Assembly (NCBI GenBank): GCA_003487005.1
Contig: DNFG01000392.1
Location: 1-27,805 of the forward strand
From: Bryobacterales bacterium
GTDB taxonomy: Bacteria; Acidobacteriota; Terriglobia; Bryobacterales; Bryobacteraceae
Direction: 5' to 3'
Length of the DNA stretch: 27,805 bases
The notes under the pieces are model-generated. The model saw only the letters and a list, made by a program, of their open reading frames with translations, was not told the DNA's origin and searched no databases. Below are positions 1 through 6,897 of the stretch, one piece after another. Numbering within the stretch: the first letter of the stretch is position 1; each line of letters begins with the position of its first letter. A program made the position numbers and the translations under genes.

Positions 1-337
1 GGTACTCACTTTCGCATGCGGAGTGTCGGGATTTTGCAGGTTGCGGCGGTAAAGTACTGATACCACAAAGATTACTTTTTCTTGAAGGCGTGTCAACGTA
101 TCCGTGCGCATGGGCGGGTGCGACGAAAAGGGGCCGCTCCGCCCCGGTCAGTTGGCGCCTTCGGCGCAGCCAAACGGGTGTGGGGCAACTCCCGGAAATA
201 CTTGTAAAGCTGAAATGGGCATTTCTGGCCGCAATTGGAGGAAAACCCCGGACAAAATTTCCCACCCGGAAAGTCTCTCCAATGCCAAGATCGCGAATTC
301 CAGGGGGGAAATCGTTCATTTCACGGCGGTTGGTCAA
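1..337. other. Non-coding region upstream of the sortase operon
   Basis: I see no convincing gene here; the open frames at 90-439 are Arg/Pro/Gly-rich with no family resemblance. The region holds a short hairpin at 130-145 (GGGGC, loop, GCCCC) and a hyphenated inverted repeat at 152-173 (TTGGC ... GCCAA, with an inner CGCC/GGCG). The repeat lies about 170 bp upstream of a sigma-54-type promoter, where activator binding sites are often found. Whether either element binds a protein is inference. An AAAGTACT motif at 51-58 resembles the core of the repeat near uppS. Confidence 0.5.
152..173. promoter_or_regulatory. Hyphenated inverted repeat, candidate enhancer site
   Basis: The outer arms TTGGC (152-156) and GCCAA (169-173) are exact reverse complements, with a further CGCC/GGCG pairing inside. 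It lies about 165-185 bp upstream of the GG-N10-GC promoter at 338-354. That distance suits a bacterial enhancer-binding protein site, but it could equally be a plain hairpin. Confidence 0.3.
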
Positions 338-354
338 TTGGAAGCCTCCTTGCA
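338..354 (+). promoter_or_regulatory. Probable sigma-54 (-24/-12) promoter
   Basis: TTGGAAGCCTCCTTGCA has the invariant GG (340-341), exactly ten bases, then GC (352-353), with the preferred TT before each. This is the sigma-54 arrangement. Transcription would start near 365, giving an untranslated leader of about 80 nt before the ATG at 444. Such promoters need an NtrC-type activator, and one is encoded at the other end of this window (25417-26745). A link between the two is only a possibility. Confidence 0.65.
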
Positions 355-443
355 GGAAATGACCGTGTGTGGCCGCGGCAGCCTTCGCAGTAGTGAACGC
401 CGCAGCCTGGAAAAACCCGAATCGAGAAGGAGTTATTGAAACG

Positions 444-1178
444 ATGACGAAAAGCAGACTTGCTCGAAGCGGATGGCGAATCGGATTGGCTGCCGTCGTG
501 GTGCTCGTTGCTGTTTTGACAACCACTGGAGGGAACGCGAAGGCGGACGTCTGGAACAAAAAGACCATCCTGACCGTCCGGGAGCCGATTCAGGTGCAGG
601 AAACGTACCTGGAGCCGGGGACGTATGTGATGAAGCTCAACGACTCCAGTTCCAACCGGCATATCGTACACATTTTCAACCGCGATGAGGACCGGGTGAT
701 CGACACGATCATGGCCATCCCGACGTACCGGGCGCGGCCAACGGACGGATCGCAGTTCACGTTCCACGAAACGCCGGCGGGCTCGGTGAAGGCGATGCGG
801 GCGTGGTATTACCCGGGCGACACGACTGGCCGGGAATTCCGGTACCCGAAGCATCTGCAGCAGATTGCGATGGCCGCACCGCCGCCGCGGCTCATCGAGA
901 TGCCAGCCGAACCGGCTCCGCAGACTGTGATCGACCCACCTGTGGAATCTGGGCCCGCGACTCAGGCGTTCTCGCAGGAACCTGAACGTCAGGAGCCTGA
1001 TCTGATGGCCCGAGCCGAGCCGGCGCCCGCCGCAGACGTTGATGAGCCAACCGAAATGGCCGAGGCAGCGCCGCAGGATCCGCCGCTGGAATTGCCGAAC
1101 ACGGCAACCTGGTTTCCGTTGGCCGGATTCGCCGGGCTGTTGTCGTTGGCTGGCTTCGCGCTGCTTCGCCGGGGGTGA
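444..1178 (+). CDS. Exported surface protein with C-terminal LPNTA sorting signal
   Basis: The 244-residue protein starts at the ATG at 444, preceded by AAGGAG at 427-432; an upstream start at 369 in the same frame has no such site. Residues about 11-33 form a signal peptide ending near NAKA. The next ~110 residues are a compact domain beginning ADVWNKKT, a type I associate with acidobacterial exported proteins of unknown function. A Pro/Glu/Ala-rich linker follows. The end has the full three-part sorting signal: LPNTA (217-221), a hydrophobic stretch and a final RRG. LPNTA is the motif known for class D sortases, and a sortase of that type is two genes downstream, so this is very probably its substrate. 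Molecular function is unknown. Confidence 0.85.
   Translation: MTKSRLARSGWRIGLAAVVVLVAVLTTTGGNAKADVWNKKTILTVREPIQVQETYLEPGTYVMKLNDSSSNRHIVHIFNRDEDRVIDTIMAIPTYRARPTDGSQFTFHETPAGSVKAMRAWYYPGDTTGREFRYPKHLQQIAMAAPPPRLIEMPAEPAPQTVIDPPVESGPATQAFSQEPERQEPDLMARAEPAPAADVDEPTEMAEAAPQDPPLELPNTATWFPLAGFAGLLSLAGFALLRRG
1092..1106 (+). other. LPNTA sortase recognition motif
   Basis: These five codons encode Leu-Pro-Asn-Thr-Ala, 23 residues before the C-terminus, followed by a hydrophobic span and Arg-Arg-Gly. By analogy with class D sortases, cleavage would fall between Thr and Ala and the Thr would be joined to an acceptor amine. The acceptor in a diderm envelope cannot be told from sequence. Confidence 0.75.
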
Positions 1179-1191
1179 GTGGAGGAGTTGC

Positions 1192-2160
1192 ATGGACCGG
1201 CGTAGTGCAGTGCTAAGTTTATGGGCCGCATGCGCCGGCTCCATGCTCTTCGCAGCCCCGGGGACGACGGGTCAGAAAGCCAAGCCGAAGCGGCGGCAGC
1301 GGGATTCTGACGACGAGGCCACGTTCCGCTCCGAAGCGGTGCTGGTGTTGCTGGATGTGGGCGTGAAAAGCAGCGAAGGGAAGTTTGTGCCGGGGTTAGC
1401 CCCGGAGAACTTCACTATTCTGGAGGATGGCAGGCCACAGAAGATCACGGTCTTTGACGCCGAGGACAGTCCGGTGACGATGGGCATCTTGCTGGACCAG
1501 AGTCTCAGTATGATGCCCAAGTACAACGAGGTGATGCATGGCGCTCGTGCGCTGATTGAGGGGAGCCACCCGCAGGACGAAGTGTTCATCCTGCACTTCA
1601 GCGACACGGTGAAGACCGGGCTGCCGGCGAGACTTCCCTTTGCGAGCGACAGACAGGTGCTGTTGAGAGCGCTCGGCAGCGTGACACCCGGCGGAAGGAC
1701 TGCGCTGTACGACGGGCTATGTGAAGCCCTGATGCATGTCCGGAAAGGCAAGCGGGGCAGGAAGACGATCGTCCTGCTGAGTGACGGCGGCGACACGGCC
1801 AGCCGGCGAAAGAGGAGCGAGGCGATCGAGGCGGTGGAACAGAGCGTCGCCACCATTTATACGATTGGGCTTTACAGCCCGGAAGATCCCGACCGTGATC
1901 CGGGATTCCTGCGGAGGGTTGCCAGGCTCAGCGGCGGCGAGGCGTCACTGCCTTCCAGTCCCGAGCAGGTTCTGACGGTGTGCAGGCAGATCGCGAAGGG
2001 AATCCGGTCGCGCTACACAATTGGTTACATTCCCGAGCGGCGGGACGGGAACATTGGCGTGAGGCGGATCGACGTGCGTGTGCGCCATCCGCAGCTTGGG
2101 AGATTGAGAGTCCGGACGAGGCGCGGATATCGCGTTGGCGAATTGGAAGATGAAGGCTAG
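1192..2160 (+). CDS. Secreted VWFA-domain protein
   Basis: The 322-residue product starts at the ATG at 1192 after GGAGG at 1181-1185. It begins 13 bases after the LPNTA gene ends. A hydrophobic leader (residues about 5-22) is followed by a short N-terminal beta region and a von Willebrand factor A domain from about residue 95. The metal-ion-dependent adhesion site is complete: Asp102-x-Ser104-x-Ser106, Thr170 and Asp198 (LSDGGD). The arrangement matches the VWFA-related proteins expanded in Acidobacteria. It has no sorting signal of its own, so it is more likely a partner or adhesin than a sortase substrate. Lying between substrate and sortase suggests a shared surface-assembly role, which is inference. 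Confidence 0.85.
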   Translation: MDRRSAVLSLWAACAGSMLFAAPGTTGQKAKPKRRQRDSDDEATFRSEAVLVLLDVGVKSSEGKFVPGLAPENFTILEDGRPQKITVFDAEDSPVTMGILLDQSLSMMPKYNEVMHGARALIEGSHPQDEVFILHFSDTVKTGLPARLPFASDRQVLLRALGSVTPGGRTALYDGLCEALMHVRKGKRGRKTIVLLSDGGDTASRRKRSEAIEAVEQSVATIYTIGLYSPEDPDRDPGFLRRVARLSGGEASLPSSPEQVLTVCRQIAKGIRSRYTIGYIPERRDGNIGVRRIDVRVRHPQLGRLRVRTRRGYRVGELEDEG

Positions 2161-3220
2161 CTCGAGACAGTGGCTGGAGCGGATACTGTTGCTGCTGGGG
2201 ATAGCCGGCATCGGTGTGTGGCTGGCGTCGATCCTCGCGATGCACCTGGGACAGAGCTGGGACAACTGGGTGTATGAGAGGCTATCGCGTGGCGAGACGG
2301 TCCGGGTAAAAGAGTATCTCGAGGATCAACGGGAGCGCATGATTGTGGAGCTCCGGCGGTTCGCGGGCCGGGTTCCCGCCTCGCCGCAGCGACCAGAGCC
2401 GCGGATCGATCCCGGCCCGCCGATCCAGCCTCGGGTTCCGGGCAGCAGCGAGGTCATGGGCCGGATCATGATCCCGCGCCTGAATCTGAAAGCCACGGTC
2501 CGGGAAGGAACCAGCGAACAGACACTCGCCCTGGCCACCGGGCACATTCCCGGGACGGCGCTGCCGGGTCAAAACGGGAATGTGGGAGTGGCGGGCCATC
2601 GCGACACTTTCTTTCGCGGCCTGGCGGGGATCCGTACCGGCGATGAGATCGAGTTCGAGGCGCCCGAGGCGCGCTTCACGTACATGGTGACCTCGACACA
2701 GGTGGTGAAGCCGGACGCAGTCCACGTGCTGGAAGCGGGGCTTTATCCGGAGTTGACGCTGGTGACGTGCTATCCGTTCGACTTCATCGGTTCCGCCCCC
2801 GACCGGTTTATTGTGAAGGCGCGGCTGGTTTCGCAGATCCCGGCGGGGTCGAATCTGGCGGAGTTGCAGAAGCGGGCCGAGGCGGAGGCGCCGGAGGTTC
2901 AGACAGTCGTGCGAGACCCGCGACCGAAGGTGCGCCGCACCGTGGACTCTCACGAGCCGGGGAGGATCAACTTCAAAGTCGCGGAGAGCCGGAGCCGGAC
3001 GTTGGTGTCGGGGATTTCGATCGGCGTGACAACCATTGACGAGCCGGCCCGGCGGGTGAATGGGTGGCTCTGGGTTCTGCCGGACAAACGCACGATCTGG
3101 CTCCGAAATCAGCCCGTGAAAGAGCCTGTTGTCTTCTACCAGGCCGGTCAAAAGCGTGAACTGATGATCGCTGAAGTCACTGGAAGCCACGCCTCCGGCT
3201 ATCTGCGGCTTCGCGATTGA
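2150..3220 (+). CDS. Class D-type sortase with C-terminal extension
   Basis: This transpeptidase would cut the LPNTA-type signal of the first gene in the operon. The 356-residue protein has one N-terminal membrane helix (about 11-31), a Pro-rich stalk and the sortase barrel. The catalytic triad is visible: His150 in AGHRDTFF, Cys207 in TLVTCYPF and Arg219 in PDRF. About 125 residues follow the catalytic Arg, far more than in typical class D enzymes, and form a second domain of unknown role. I chose the ATG at 2150, which overlaps the VWFA stop by 11 bases and implies translational coupling; an in-frame TTG at 2135 would add five residues. Class assignment rests on the motifs and the substrate signal. 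Confidence 0.88.
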   Translation: MKASSRQWLERILLLLGIAGIGVWLASILAMHLGQSWDNWVYERLSRGETVRVKEYLEDQRERMIVELRRFAGRVPASPQRPEPRIDPGPPIQPRVPGSSEVMGRIMIPRLNLKATVREGTSEQTLALATGHIPGTALPGQNGNVGVAGHRDTFFRGLAGIRTGDEIEFEAPEARFTYMVTSTQVVKPDAVHVLEAGLYPELTLVTCYPFDFIGSAPDRFIVKARLVSQIPAGSNLAELQKRAEAEAPEVQTVVRDPRPKVRRTVDSHEPGRINFKVAESRSRTLVSGISIGVTTIDEPARRVNGWLWVLPDKRTIWLRNQPVKEPVVFYQAGQKRELMIAEVTGSHASGYLRLRD

Positions 3221-3610
3221 GTGGTTGACGGGACGGCGGGCGGATTGAGGGTTTTGCCGACATCGAGGCGCGGGTTGAGGTGGTGGCGAAGGTGTCAGAC
3301 GGATCTGGCTCCGTCGCGAAATGGACGAGTTCCCAGGTCTGGACTGGAACTTTGGGGGGATTCGCGGGGCTAGCGGACCCGGACCTGGCGTGAGAGGCGG
3401 GATGGCAGCGGTTGGAGATGGTCGAGGAGGATGTGGATTGGCCCGGTTCGGGGGCAAAACTGGCGCGGGGTTGGGTTTGGAGGTTGCCGGCGCACTTGAT
3501 TTCGTGGCGGGGGTCGCGAAGGAGGCAGGGCGGAGCGGGAATTCGTCGAGATGGTCAAGGGCTCGTATCAGACTGACGCCTCCGCCGGAATGGAAGTAGA
3601 GTGATTGAGT
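3221..3610. other. Intergenic region after the sortase operon
   Basis: No credible gene is visible. The open frames on both strands are Gly/Arg- or Pro/Arg-rich, as expected from GC-rich non-coding DNA. A hairpin at 3298-3315 (GACGGA, six-base loop, TCCGTC) could help end the sortase transcript, but it has no T-run. The region remains G-rich on the + strand like most of the window. Confidence 0.45.
3298..3315 (+). repeat. Short perfect hairpin downstream of sortase
   Basis: A six-base-pair stem GACGGA/TCCGTC encloses TCTGGC. There is no following T tract, so it is at best a weak or factor-dependent terminator. It lies 78 bases after the sortase stop codon. Confidence 0.35.
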
Positions 3611-4528
3611 ATGCGCGTAATGCCGGTGATGCAAATGACGCAGCCAATCCATCAAGCAAGTGTTTCCAGGCGGCGTTCGGCAGTGCTGAAGACAGCTTGG
3701 CTTCTGATGGCGTTCGTTATGGCTGCCGTGCCGGCGCAGCAGAAGCCAACGACGCGCTACGCACAGGTCAATGGAGTCAATATGTACTACGAAGTCCACG
3801 GCAGCGGCGATCCGGTGGTGCTGCTCCATGGCGCGTTTATGACCATCACCAACAACTGGACGGGGTGGATCGAAGAGTTGTCCAAGACGCGTACGGTGAT
3901 TGCCGTCGAAATGCAAGGTCATGGGCGCACGGCGGACATCCCACGCGACCTCACCTACGAAAACCTCGCCGGGGATGTGGCGGCGCTACTCGATCACCTC
4001 AAGATCCCGCGCGCGGACCTCATCGGTTACAGCATGGGCGGGACCGTGGCGATGCAGTGTGTGATCCGCCATCCGGACAAGGTGCGAAAGGTGGTCGTCA
4101 TTTCGTCCAGGTTCCGCCACGACGGCTTCGTGGAGGAAGGGCTCGACGCGATCGCGGAACTCAGCGCGGACGTCTTCAAGGGTTCGCCCCTTGAAGACGA
4201 GTACAAGAAGCTGAGCCCGACGCCAGACCAGTTCCCGAACTTCGTCAAGCGCGTGGTCGCGATGGCTTCGAAACCGTTCGACTTCGGCGCCGACAAGCTC
4301 AAGGCGACCGAAGCGCCGATGTTCTTCATCCACGGCGACGCGGATGGGGTTCGGCTCGCGCACGTCGCGGAGATGTATCGCCTGAAGGGTGGCGAGATCC
4401 ACGGCGACATGATGCCGCGCTCCGCATCGCGATTGGCCATTTTGCCCGACACCACACACGTGACATTGATGCAGCGCATACCCGTCATCGTCCCCATGGT
4501 GAACGACTTTCTCGACGCCAGGCCGTAG
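3611..4528 (+). CDS. Secreted alpha/beta-fold hydrolase
   Basis: The 305-residue protein has a hydrophobic export signal (about residues 25-42, ending AVPAQQ) and a complete alpha/beta-hydrolase fold. The oxyanion strand is LLHGAF (71-76). The nucleophile elbow is GYSMGG with Ser141, the acid is Asp243 or Asp245 in HGDADG, and the catalytic His is His283 in TTHV. This is the pattern of small esterases and related enzymes acting on small molecules; the substrate cannot be deduced. The ATG at 3611 is the first in frame after a weak GGAAG site; TTG at 3605 and ATG at 3620 are alternatives. It appears monocistronic. Confidence 0.85.
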   Translation: MRVMPVMQMTQPIHQASVSRRRSAVLKTAWLLMAFVMAAVPAQQKPTTRYAQVNGVNMYYEVHGSGDPVVLLHGAFMTITNNWTGWIEELSKTRTVIAVEMQGHGRTADIPRDLTYENLAGDVAALLDHLKIPRADLIGYSMGGTVAMQCVIRHPDKVRKVVVISSRFRHDGFVEEGLDAIAELSADVFKGSPLEDEYKKLSPTPDQFPNFVKRVVAMASKPFDFGADKLKATEAPMFFIHGDADGVRLAHVAEMYRLKGGEIHGDMMPRSASRLAILPDTTHVTLMQRIPVIVPMVNDFLDARP

Positions 4529-4610
4529 GGACAATTCAGGGGCCGTTGGGCGTATCTGGACAGCCAGAGAGCCTGCCGGGCGGGTATGTTGGGTGGGGGA
4601 GGGTGTTGCG

Positions 4611-4991
4611 ATGGAGACGGTGGATGGGGTGGCGTTCCGGGTGCGGAATGCGGTGCTGGCGCTGGTGGGGGTGGCGGGTCTCGTGATGAAGGCGGGCCTT
4701 GGGGGGCCGCAGGCGGAACTGGTCCACAACCACGGGGGGAATGTGGCCGGGTCGTTTGCGGTTTACTTCGTGATGGCCAATCCGTGCCGCATGCTGAGGC
4801 AGAGGAGGCTGGTGACGGCGGCGGTGGCGTTGGCGGTGGTGAATCTGTTCGAGGCGACGGATGGATTTGGGGTGATGGCGAACACGTACGATCCGGCCGA
4901 TTATGTCGCGAACGGGGTGGGGGCCTGTTTGGCGCTGGTAGTGGATTGGGTGGTTTCGCGGGTGGCGGCGAAGCGGGCAGAGAGGGACTGA
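4611..4991 (+). CDS. Small multi-pass membrane protein
   Basis: A 126-residue protein with about four hydrophobic segments starts at the ATG at 4611, seven bases after a GGGGGAGGG ribosome site; an in-frame GTG at 4593 lies inside that site and is unlikely. The last segment, with DPADYVANGVGA before the final helix, recalls small VanZ-like or DUF2809-like membrane proteins. The resemblance is loose and I do not assign a family. The body around AELVHNHGGN and the mid-helix Asn-Pro look conserved-style rather than random. It reads in the same direction as the genes on either side but is separated from them. Function unknown. Confidence 0.65.
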   Translation: METVDGVAFRVRNAVLALVGVAGLVMKAGLGGPQAELVHNHGGNVAGSFAVYFVMANPCRMLRQRRLVTAAVALAVVNLFEATDGFGVMANTYDPADYVANGVGACLALVVDWVVSRVAAKRAERD

Positions 4992-5061
4992 GGAGGGGAC
5001 GGCCGGGCAGCGAGTTCGAAAGGGAAGCGGCCGGGATGATCCGCCCATCCACTTGGCACTA

Positions 5062-5075
5062 CAAAGTACTTGGCA
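5062..5075 (+). repeat. 14-bp operator-like repeat, copy A
   Basis: CAAAGTACTTGGCA is identical to 6139-6152. Its core CAAAGTACTTGG is one mismatch from a perfect palindrome (CAAAGTACTTTG), typical of a dimer-binding site. A further ACTTGGCA lies just upstream at 5051-5058. This copy covers the -35 box of the following gene. The obvious candidate binder is the winged-helix protein at 5748-6110. Confidence 0.55.
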
Positions 5076-5098
5076 GAAACGCAGACTTCTGCTACAGT
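5070..5098 (+). promoter_or_regulatory. Sigma-70-type promoter overlapping an operator-like repeat
   Basis: TTGGCA (5070-5075), a 17-base spacer and TACAGT (5093-5098) form a good housekeeping promoter. The expected start of transcription is at about 5105, the GTG chosen as start of the next gene, so the mRNA may be leaderless. The -35 box is the right end of the 14-bp repeat that recurs inside uppS, which suggests a repressor can block this promoter. Confidence 0.6.
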
Positions 5099-5104
5099 GA
5101 TGTC

Positions 5105-5716
5105 GTGGCCCTTCCGGAACCAGCCCGCAAGCCAACGCCGATCGTGGGCATCCACGACCAGGCGCACGAGAATCTTCGCTACATCCGCCAGGCTTTGGAG
5201 GGCGCATCTTCGTTTACCGCGGTTTCCGGTTGGGGCCTGTGCGCGCTGGGTGCGCTGGGGTGTTTCGGTTTTCTGCTGAGCCGTCCGTACAGTGGCAGTA
5301 TGACGTGGGCACTGGTCTGGCTCGGCATCGCTTCCACAGCCGTTCTGGTGGGAGCCGCCTCGGTTGTCTGGAAGGCGCAGCGGCAGCGCACGTATCTATT
5401 CTCGGCGTCCGCACGGAAGTTTGTGCTGAATTTGGCCCCACCGCTCATCGCCGCATTGTTGATATCGTTGGTGCTTCTGCAACGGGGCGATGTGGCATTG
5501 CTGGGCGGCATCTGGCTTCTGTTGTATGGCGCCGGCGTGGTGACGGGCGGATCGGCGTCCGTGCGAAGTCTCCCGGTGATGGGGCTGTGCTTTTTCCTCC
5601 TGGGGGCGCTGGCCCTGTTTCTTCCCCCGGCGGCAACGCCATGGCTGATGCTGGCGGGCTTCGGCGGTTTGCACTTGGGTTTCGGGCTCTACATCGCACG
5701 CCGACATAACGGCTAG
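5105..5716 (+). CDS. Six-helix integral membrane protein
   Basis: A 203-residue protein starts at GTG 5105, which sits where transcription from the promoter at 5070-5098 should begin and has no ribosome site, so leaderless translation is likely. A short soluble N-terminus with a HDQAHENLRYIRQALE helix is followed by six hydrophobic segments spread to the C-terminus. I do not recognise a named family with confidence. Similar proteins with a FTAVSGWG-type first helix occur beside winged-helix regulators in Acidobacteria, as far as I recall. It is followed 31 bases later by such a regulator, then uppS and a CreD-like gene. An envelope-related role is inferred from these neighbours. Confidence 0.75.
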   Translation: MALPEPARKPTPIVGIHDQAHENLRYIRQALEGASSFTAVSGWGLCALGALGCFGFLLSRPYSGSMTWALVWLGIASTAVLVGAASVVWKAQRQRTYLFSASARKFVLNLAPPLIAALLISLVLLQRGDVALLGGIWLLLYGAGVVTGGSASVRSLPVMGLCFFLLGALALFLPPAATPWLMLAGFGGLHLGFGLYIARRHNG

Positions 5717-5747
5717 CCTGGGCGCCCCTCGACGAAAGGATGTTTGA

Positions 5748-6110
5748 ATGGCGAAGAACGCAGCGCGAAGAGCGACGGAGAAGCCCGCATCACCTCGGGA
5801 AACCTTGCGGGTCGTTTCCTCCCCTGTCGCAGACCACCTCATCCACGAACGCGTGCGCCTCGCCATCGTCAGCAGCCTCGCCGTGAATCCTTCGCTCACC
5901 TTCAACGAATTGAAACGCCTGCTCGATATCACCGATGGCAACCTCAGTATTCACGCCCGAAAGCTCGAAGAGGCGGGGTACATCGAATGCGAGAAGGCGT
6001 TTGAAGGGCGGATGCCGAAGACCACGTTTCGCCTCTCCCAACAGGGGCGCACGGCACTCGGACGTTACCTGGATCACATGGAGCGATTGATTGAAGCTGC
6101 CCGCGGGTAG
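5748..6110 (+). CDS. Winged-helix transcriptional regulator (HTH_34-like)
   Basis: The 120-residue protein starts at ATG 5748, seven bases after GAAAGGA. After a basic 30-residue tail it contains one winged helix-turn-helix domain: HERVRLAIVSSL, then FNELKRLLDITDGNLSIHAR as the recognition region, then a wing with FEGRMPKTTFRLSQQG. This is the pattern of the small PadR/MarR-related family (Pfam HTH_34), which bind DNA as dimers and usually repress their own neighbourhood. It has no sensor domain. Two identical 14-bp near-palindromes flank it, at the promoter of the upstream membrane protein and just inside uppS, and are the natural candidates for its operator. Synonymous sites favour C, unlike most + strand genes here. 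Confidence 0.88.
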   Translation: MAKNAARRATEKPASPRETLRVVSSPVADHLIHERVRLAIVSSLAVNPSLTFNELKRLLDITDGNLSIHARKLEEAGYIECEKAFEGRMPKTTFRLSQQGRTALGRYLDHMERLIEAARG

Positions 6111-6132
6111 TATTTTTTTGAGGAGTTACTTT

Positions 6133-6897
6133 ATGACGCAAAGTACTTGGCATGAAGAGAAGCCGGTTCATGCGGCGATCATCATGGATGGCAACGGCCG
6201 CTGGGCGACGGCCAGAGGCATGCCCCGGATTGCGGGGCATCGCGAAGGCGTGGAAGCGGCTCGGCGTGTCATCGAGGTGGCCCCGGACCTTGGTATCCGC
6301 GCACTCACGCTGTACGCCTTTTCGGCGGATAACTGGAAGCGTCCCGCCCCGGAGGTCAGCGGCCTGATGGCGCTGGTGGAGTACTTCGTGCGGCGGGAAG
6401 TGGAGCGCTGCGAACGCCAGGGTGTGGAGGTGCTTGCGATCGGCCGCCGGGACCGGCTTCCCCGGTCTGTCCGTGCGGCAATCGAGGAAGCGGAATCACG
6501 CACGCGGCGCGGCACGAGGCTCACGTTACGCGTCGCGCTGGACTACTCGTCGCGGGATGCGCTGGTGGAAGCGGCGGCGCTGGCCGGGCCTGACTGCGCA
6601 TCGCGCGAAGCGTTTGCCTACGCGCTGGCATCGGTCCAGGGCACTCCCGGCCGCAGGCTGCCGGACGTGGACCTGTTGATTCGCACCGCCGGAGAACAGC
6701 GCTTGAGCGATTTTCTTCTTTGGGAAAGCGCCTACGCGGAGCTTCACTTCACGCCGACCTTATGGCCTGACTTTGGTGAGCAGGACCTGCGAGCGGCGAT
6801 GCGCGTCTACCGTCAGCGCAACCGCACCTTCGGCGGACTGGACCCGCTGCCCGCGCTTCCCGCCGCGTACAACGGATCGCAAAGGAGGCTCGCATGA
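6133..6897 (+). CDS. uppS: Isoprenyl transferase (undecaprenyl diphosphate synthase family)
   Basis: This cis-prenyltransferase condenses isopentenyl diphosphate onto an allylic primer to make the long-chain lipid carrier for peptidoglycan and polysaccharide synthesis. The 254-residue length is normal. Family motifs are intact: IIMDGNGRWA (catalytic Asp19), GHREGVE, LTLYAFSADNWKRP, and RTAGEQRLSDFLLWE...ELHFTPTLWPDF. The start at ATG 6133 follows AGGAG (6121-6125) by seven bases; an in-frame TTG at 6091 lies inside the regulator gene. It lies 22 bases after that regulator and overlaps the CreD-like gene by ATGA. Usual uppS neighbours (cdsA, dxr, frr) are absent, so this may be a second, specialised copy. 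Codons 3-7 contain the 14-bp repeat. Confidence 0.93.
   Translation: MTQSTWHEEKPVHAAIIMDGNGRWATARGMPRIAGHREGVEAARRVIEVAPDLGIRALTLYAFSADNWKRPAPEVSGLMALVEYFVRREVERCERQGVEVLAIGRRDRLPRSVRAAIEEAESRTRRGTRLTLRVALDYSSRDALVEAAALAGPDCASREAFAYALASVQGTPGRRLPDVDLLIRTAGEQRLSDFLLWESAYAELHFTPTLWPDFGEQDLRAAMRVYRQRNRTFGGLDPLPALPAAYNGSQRRLA
6139..6152 (+). repeat. 14-bp operator-like repeat, copy B
   Basis: CAAAGTACTTGGCA matches 5062-5075 in all 14 positions. It occupies codons 3-7 of uppS. A bound regulator here could act as a roadblock or block a local promoter, and the same bases encode Gln-Ser-Thr-Trp-His before the conserved part of the enzyme begins. Confidence 0.5.

Noticed and set aside
90..439. Overlapping open frames upstream of the LPNTA gene
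   Set aside because: They lack ribosome sites and family resemblance and run across the sigma-54-type promoter.
2282..3922. 546-codon minus-strand open frame opposite the sortase
   Set aside because: It is Arg/Pro/His-rich and featureless, and antisense to a gene with an intact catalytic triad.
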